Below the pieces are notes generated by a model. It was not told the DNA's origin, searched no databases, and was given only the letters and a program-made list of their open reading frames with translations. Positions 5,232 through 6,117 of a stretch of 6,117 nucleotides of DNA are shown piece by piece. Every line of letters begins with the position of its first letter. Positions within the stretch are counted from its first letter, which is position 1. The translations under genes and the position numbers were made by a program. The stretch is from Promethearchaeota archaeon CR_4 (GTDB lineage Archaea > Asgardarchaeota > Lokiarchaeia > Sigyniarchaeales > CR-4). The DNA is taken from the NCBI GenBank assembly GCA_001940655.1, contig MBAA01000189.1, positions 10,274 through 16,390 on the forward strand. Reading direction: 5' to 3'.

Positions 5232-6117
5232 TCAACTGTGAGGAGTCCGCCGGGTTTGCCACGCGAGATAGAATATAGCGAACCCGGCGATCATCAGGAG
5301 CAGCGAGGCGGAAAATCCAGGAACGGCGACTCCACTATTGGGCATTATGGTATCCGTAACTGAACCTGCCGCCTCGATGGTGCTGTTCCGGATCCTGAAA
5401 TACCCCGTCTTCACGCCCGCCCCGCTTTCGAGTGTCCATGCTTTCATGATGTTGTATGCCTCCCACTCGGTGTACGTAATACCATCGTTCGAGAAGCACA
5501 TCTGGGTCGCACCCGTGGCAGAGAGGGTTAACGTCACGTTAGGCGTTGCAGTTTCCGCCGCCCCGCCATTTATGCTGACGGACAAGTTGGTCGGCGGGAT
5601 AATGTAGACGATCGTGTCGGTGACTGGAACTGCTGTTACTATCGTGTTGTTGCGCGTTTTGAAGTACACGGTCTTCTCTCCAGGATTATCATCGAGCACC
5701 CACGTCATTGACGTGCCATAGGCCTCCCACGTGGTGTACGTGGTGCCATCGTTCGAGAAACACATCTCAGTAGCACCGGTGGCGGACAGGATCAAGGTCA
5801 CGCGGGTGCTCCCGGTCTCTACCGCCTCGTTGTTGATGCTGGCGGACAGGTCGGTGGACGACTCAAACACGATTACCCGCTGGGTGTAGAGGTTATAATC
5901 CCCCGTTCTCTCATCTTCCCACGTGATGATTGCGCCCCCGAATCCATCATTGACGAGTTGAATGGTTGTATCTTCATCTGCTGCGGTGCAGATGGCGATC
6001 CCGTTGACACCCCACTGGGCATTCCCCGTAGAATTGACCCGCTGGGCGTAGACCTCTTCATTGGTACTAGTTCTATGATCGACCCTTGTGATGATCGCTC
6101 CACCAACCCCATTGCTT
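5232..6117 (-). CDS. Large secreted surface protein, C-terminal part, with PGF-type membrane anchor
   Basis: The frame is open from the right edge to TGA at 5234-5232, giving 294 codons; the start is outside the window. The order is: propeller-like repeats (6116-5871) marked by GGAIIT, YAQRV and NGIAICTA; two Ig-like domains of 88-residue period (5852-5598 and 5588-5337), each with VTLxLSATGAT, MCFSNDG, W-EAY and a VTDTI ending; then VPGF (5324-5313), one helix (about 5312-5259) and an RR-containing tail. This is the build of an archaeal cell-surface or S-layer-associated protein, anchored by its C-terminus with the repeats outside. The PGF motif next to a helix and basic tail recalls archaeosortase-type signals, but no sortase gene is visible and plain membrane anchoring is equally possible. 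An internal GTG at 5870 could be mistaken for a start, but the repeats continue upstream without a stop. Binding partner unknown. Confidence 0.85.
   Translation of the reverse strand, partial: SNGVGGAIITRVDHRTSTNEEVYAQRVNSTGNAQWGVNGIAICTAADEDTTIQLVNDGFGGAIITWEDERTGDYNLYTQRVIVFESSTDLSASINNEAVETGSTRVTLILSATGATEMCFSNDGTTYTTWEAYGTSMTWVLDDNPGEKTVYFKTRNNTIVTAVPVTDTIVYIIPPTNLSVSINGGAAETATPNVTLTLSATGATQMCFSNDGITYTEWEAYNIMKAWTLESGAGVKTGYFRIRNSTIEAAGSVTDTIMPNSGVAVPGFSASLLLMIAGFAIFYLAWQTRRTPHS
5337..5852 (-). repeat. Two 88-residue Ig-like repeats
   Basis: The unit beginning DLSASIN (5852) is repeated from NLSVSIN (5588), a shift of 264 bases. The shared core is LSATGAT, MCFSNDG, TYT-WEAY, then K-T-GYF or KTVYF and VTDTI. 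At the DNA level a 14-base stretch (ccatcgttcgagaa) recurs exactly at 5482 and 5746. The domains resemble the Ig-like modules common in bacterial and archaeal surface proteins. Confidence 0.85.
5871..6116 (-). repeat. Propeller-type repeats, about 55 residues each
   Basis: NGVGGAIITR (from 6113) and DGFGGAIITW (from 5948) start successive units 55 residues apart, each followed by a charged D-x-R turn and a Y-A/T-QRV strand. Between them lie STGNAQW and NGIAICTA. The last unit is short and runs straight into the Ig-like domains. More units are expected beyond the window, since a propeller needs several blades. Confidence 0.75.

Noticed and set aside
5873..6112. Minus-strand 79-codon frame rich in Ser, Pro and Met.
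   Set aside because: It is a shadow of the surface protein gene, whose own frame is open through this region and carries the clear repeats.
1..6117. Defence island, CRISPR array, toxin-antitoxin pair or transposon.
   Set aside because: No regularly spaced repeats, transposase motifs, terminal inverted repeats or nuclease and toxin motifs were found on either strand.

Overview
This looks like a piece of an archaeal chromosome. The pointers are starts without clear Shine-Dalgarno sequences, a BRE/TATA-like element (CGAAA followed by TTTAAAAT) near one start, and a surface protein ending in a PGF motif, one membrane helix and basic residues. The seven-helix/PAS kinase and the 'GGAIITW' propeller repeats resemble what I recall from Asgard-type (Promethearchaeota) genomes. 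That lineage guess is inference only.

Layout. Positions 1-935 (minus) hold the first 311 codons of a P-type cation ATPase, cut by the window edge. A 133-base divergent spacer carries a perfect 11-bp inverted repeat. Positions 1069-2811 (plus) encode a membrane sensor kinase whose phospho-acceptor histidine appears to be replaced by threonine. Positions 2862-3296 (plus) are a heavily decayed nitroreductase gene, readable only by joining three frames. Positions 3466-4293 (minus) carry a zinc-ribbon protein followed 36 bases later by a four-helix membrane protein, probably one transcription unit. The zinc-ribbon gene shows signs of 3' decay. Positions 4405-5148 (plus) encode a protein resembling tRNA-guanine transglycosylases, without their zinc site. 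From 5232 to the right edge (minus) runs the 3' part of a large secreted surface protein with propeller-type repeats, two Ig-like repeats and a C-terminal anchor.

The genes do not form one obvious pathway. The ATPase and the sensor kinase share a divergent control region and could be co-regulated. The right third (from about 4400) is clearly richer in G+C than the left, which together with the gene decay in the middle suggests an accessory, reshuffled region. The best candidates for something unusual are the His-to-Thr kinase, the zinc-less TGT-like protein, and the ATPase whose M4 motif lacks the usual acidic residue. No tRNA, rRNA, CRISPR array or insertion sequence was seen.
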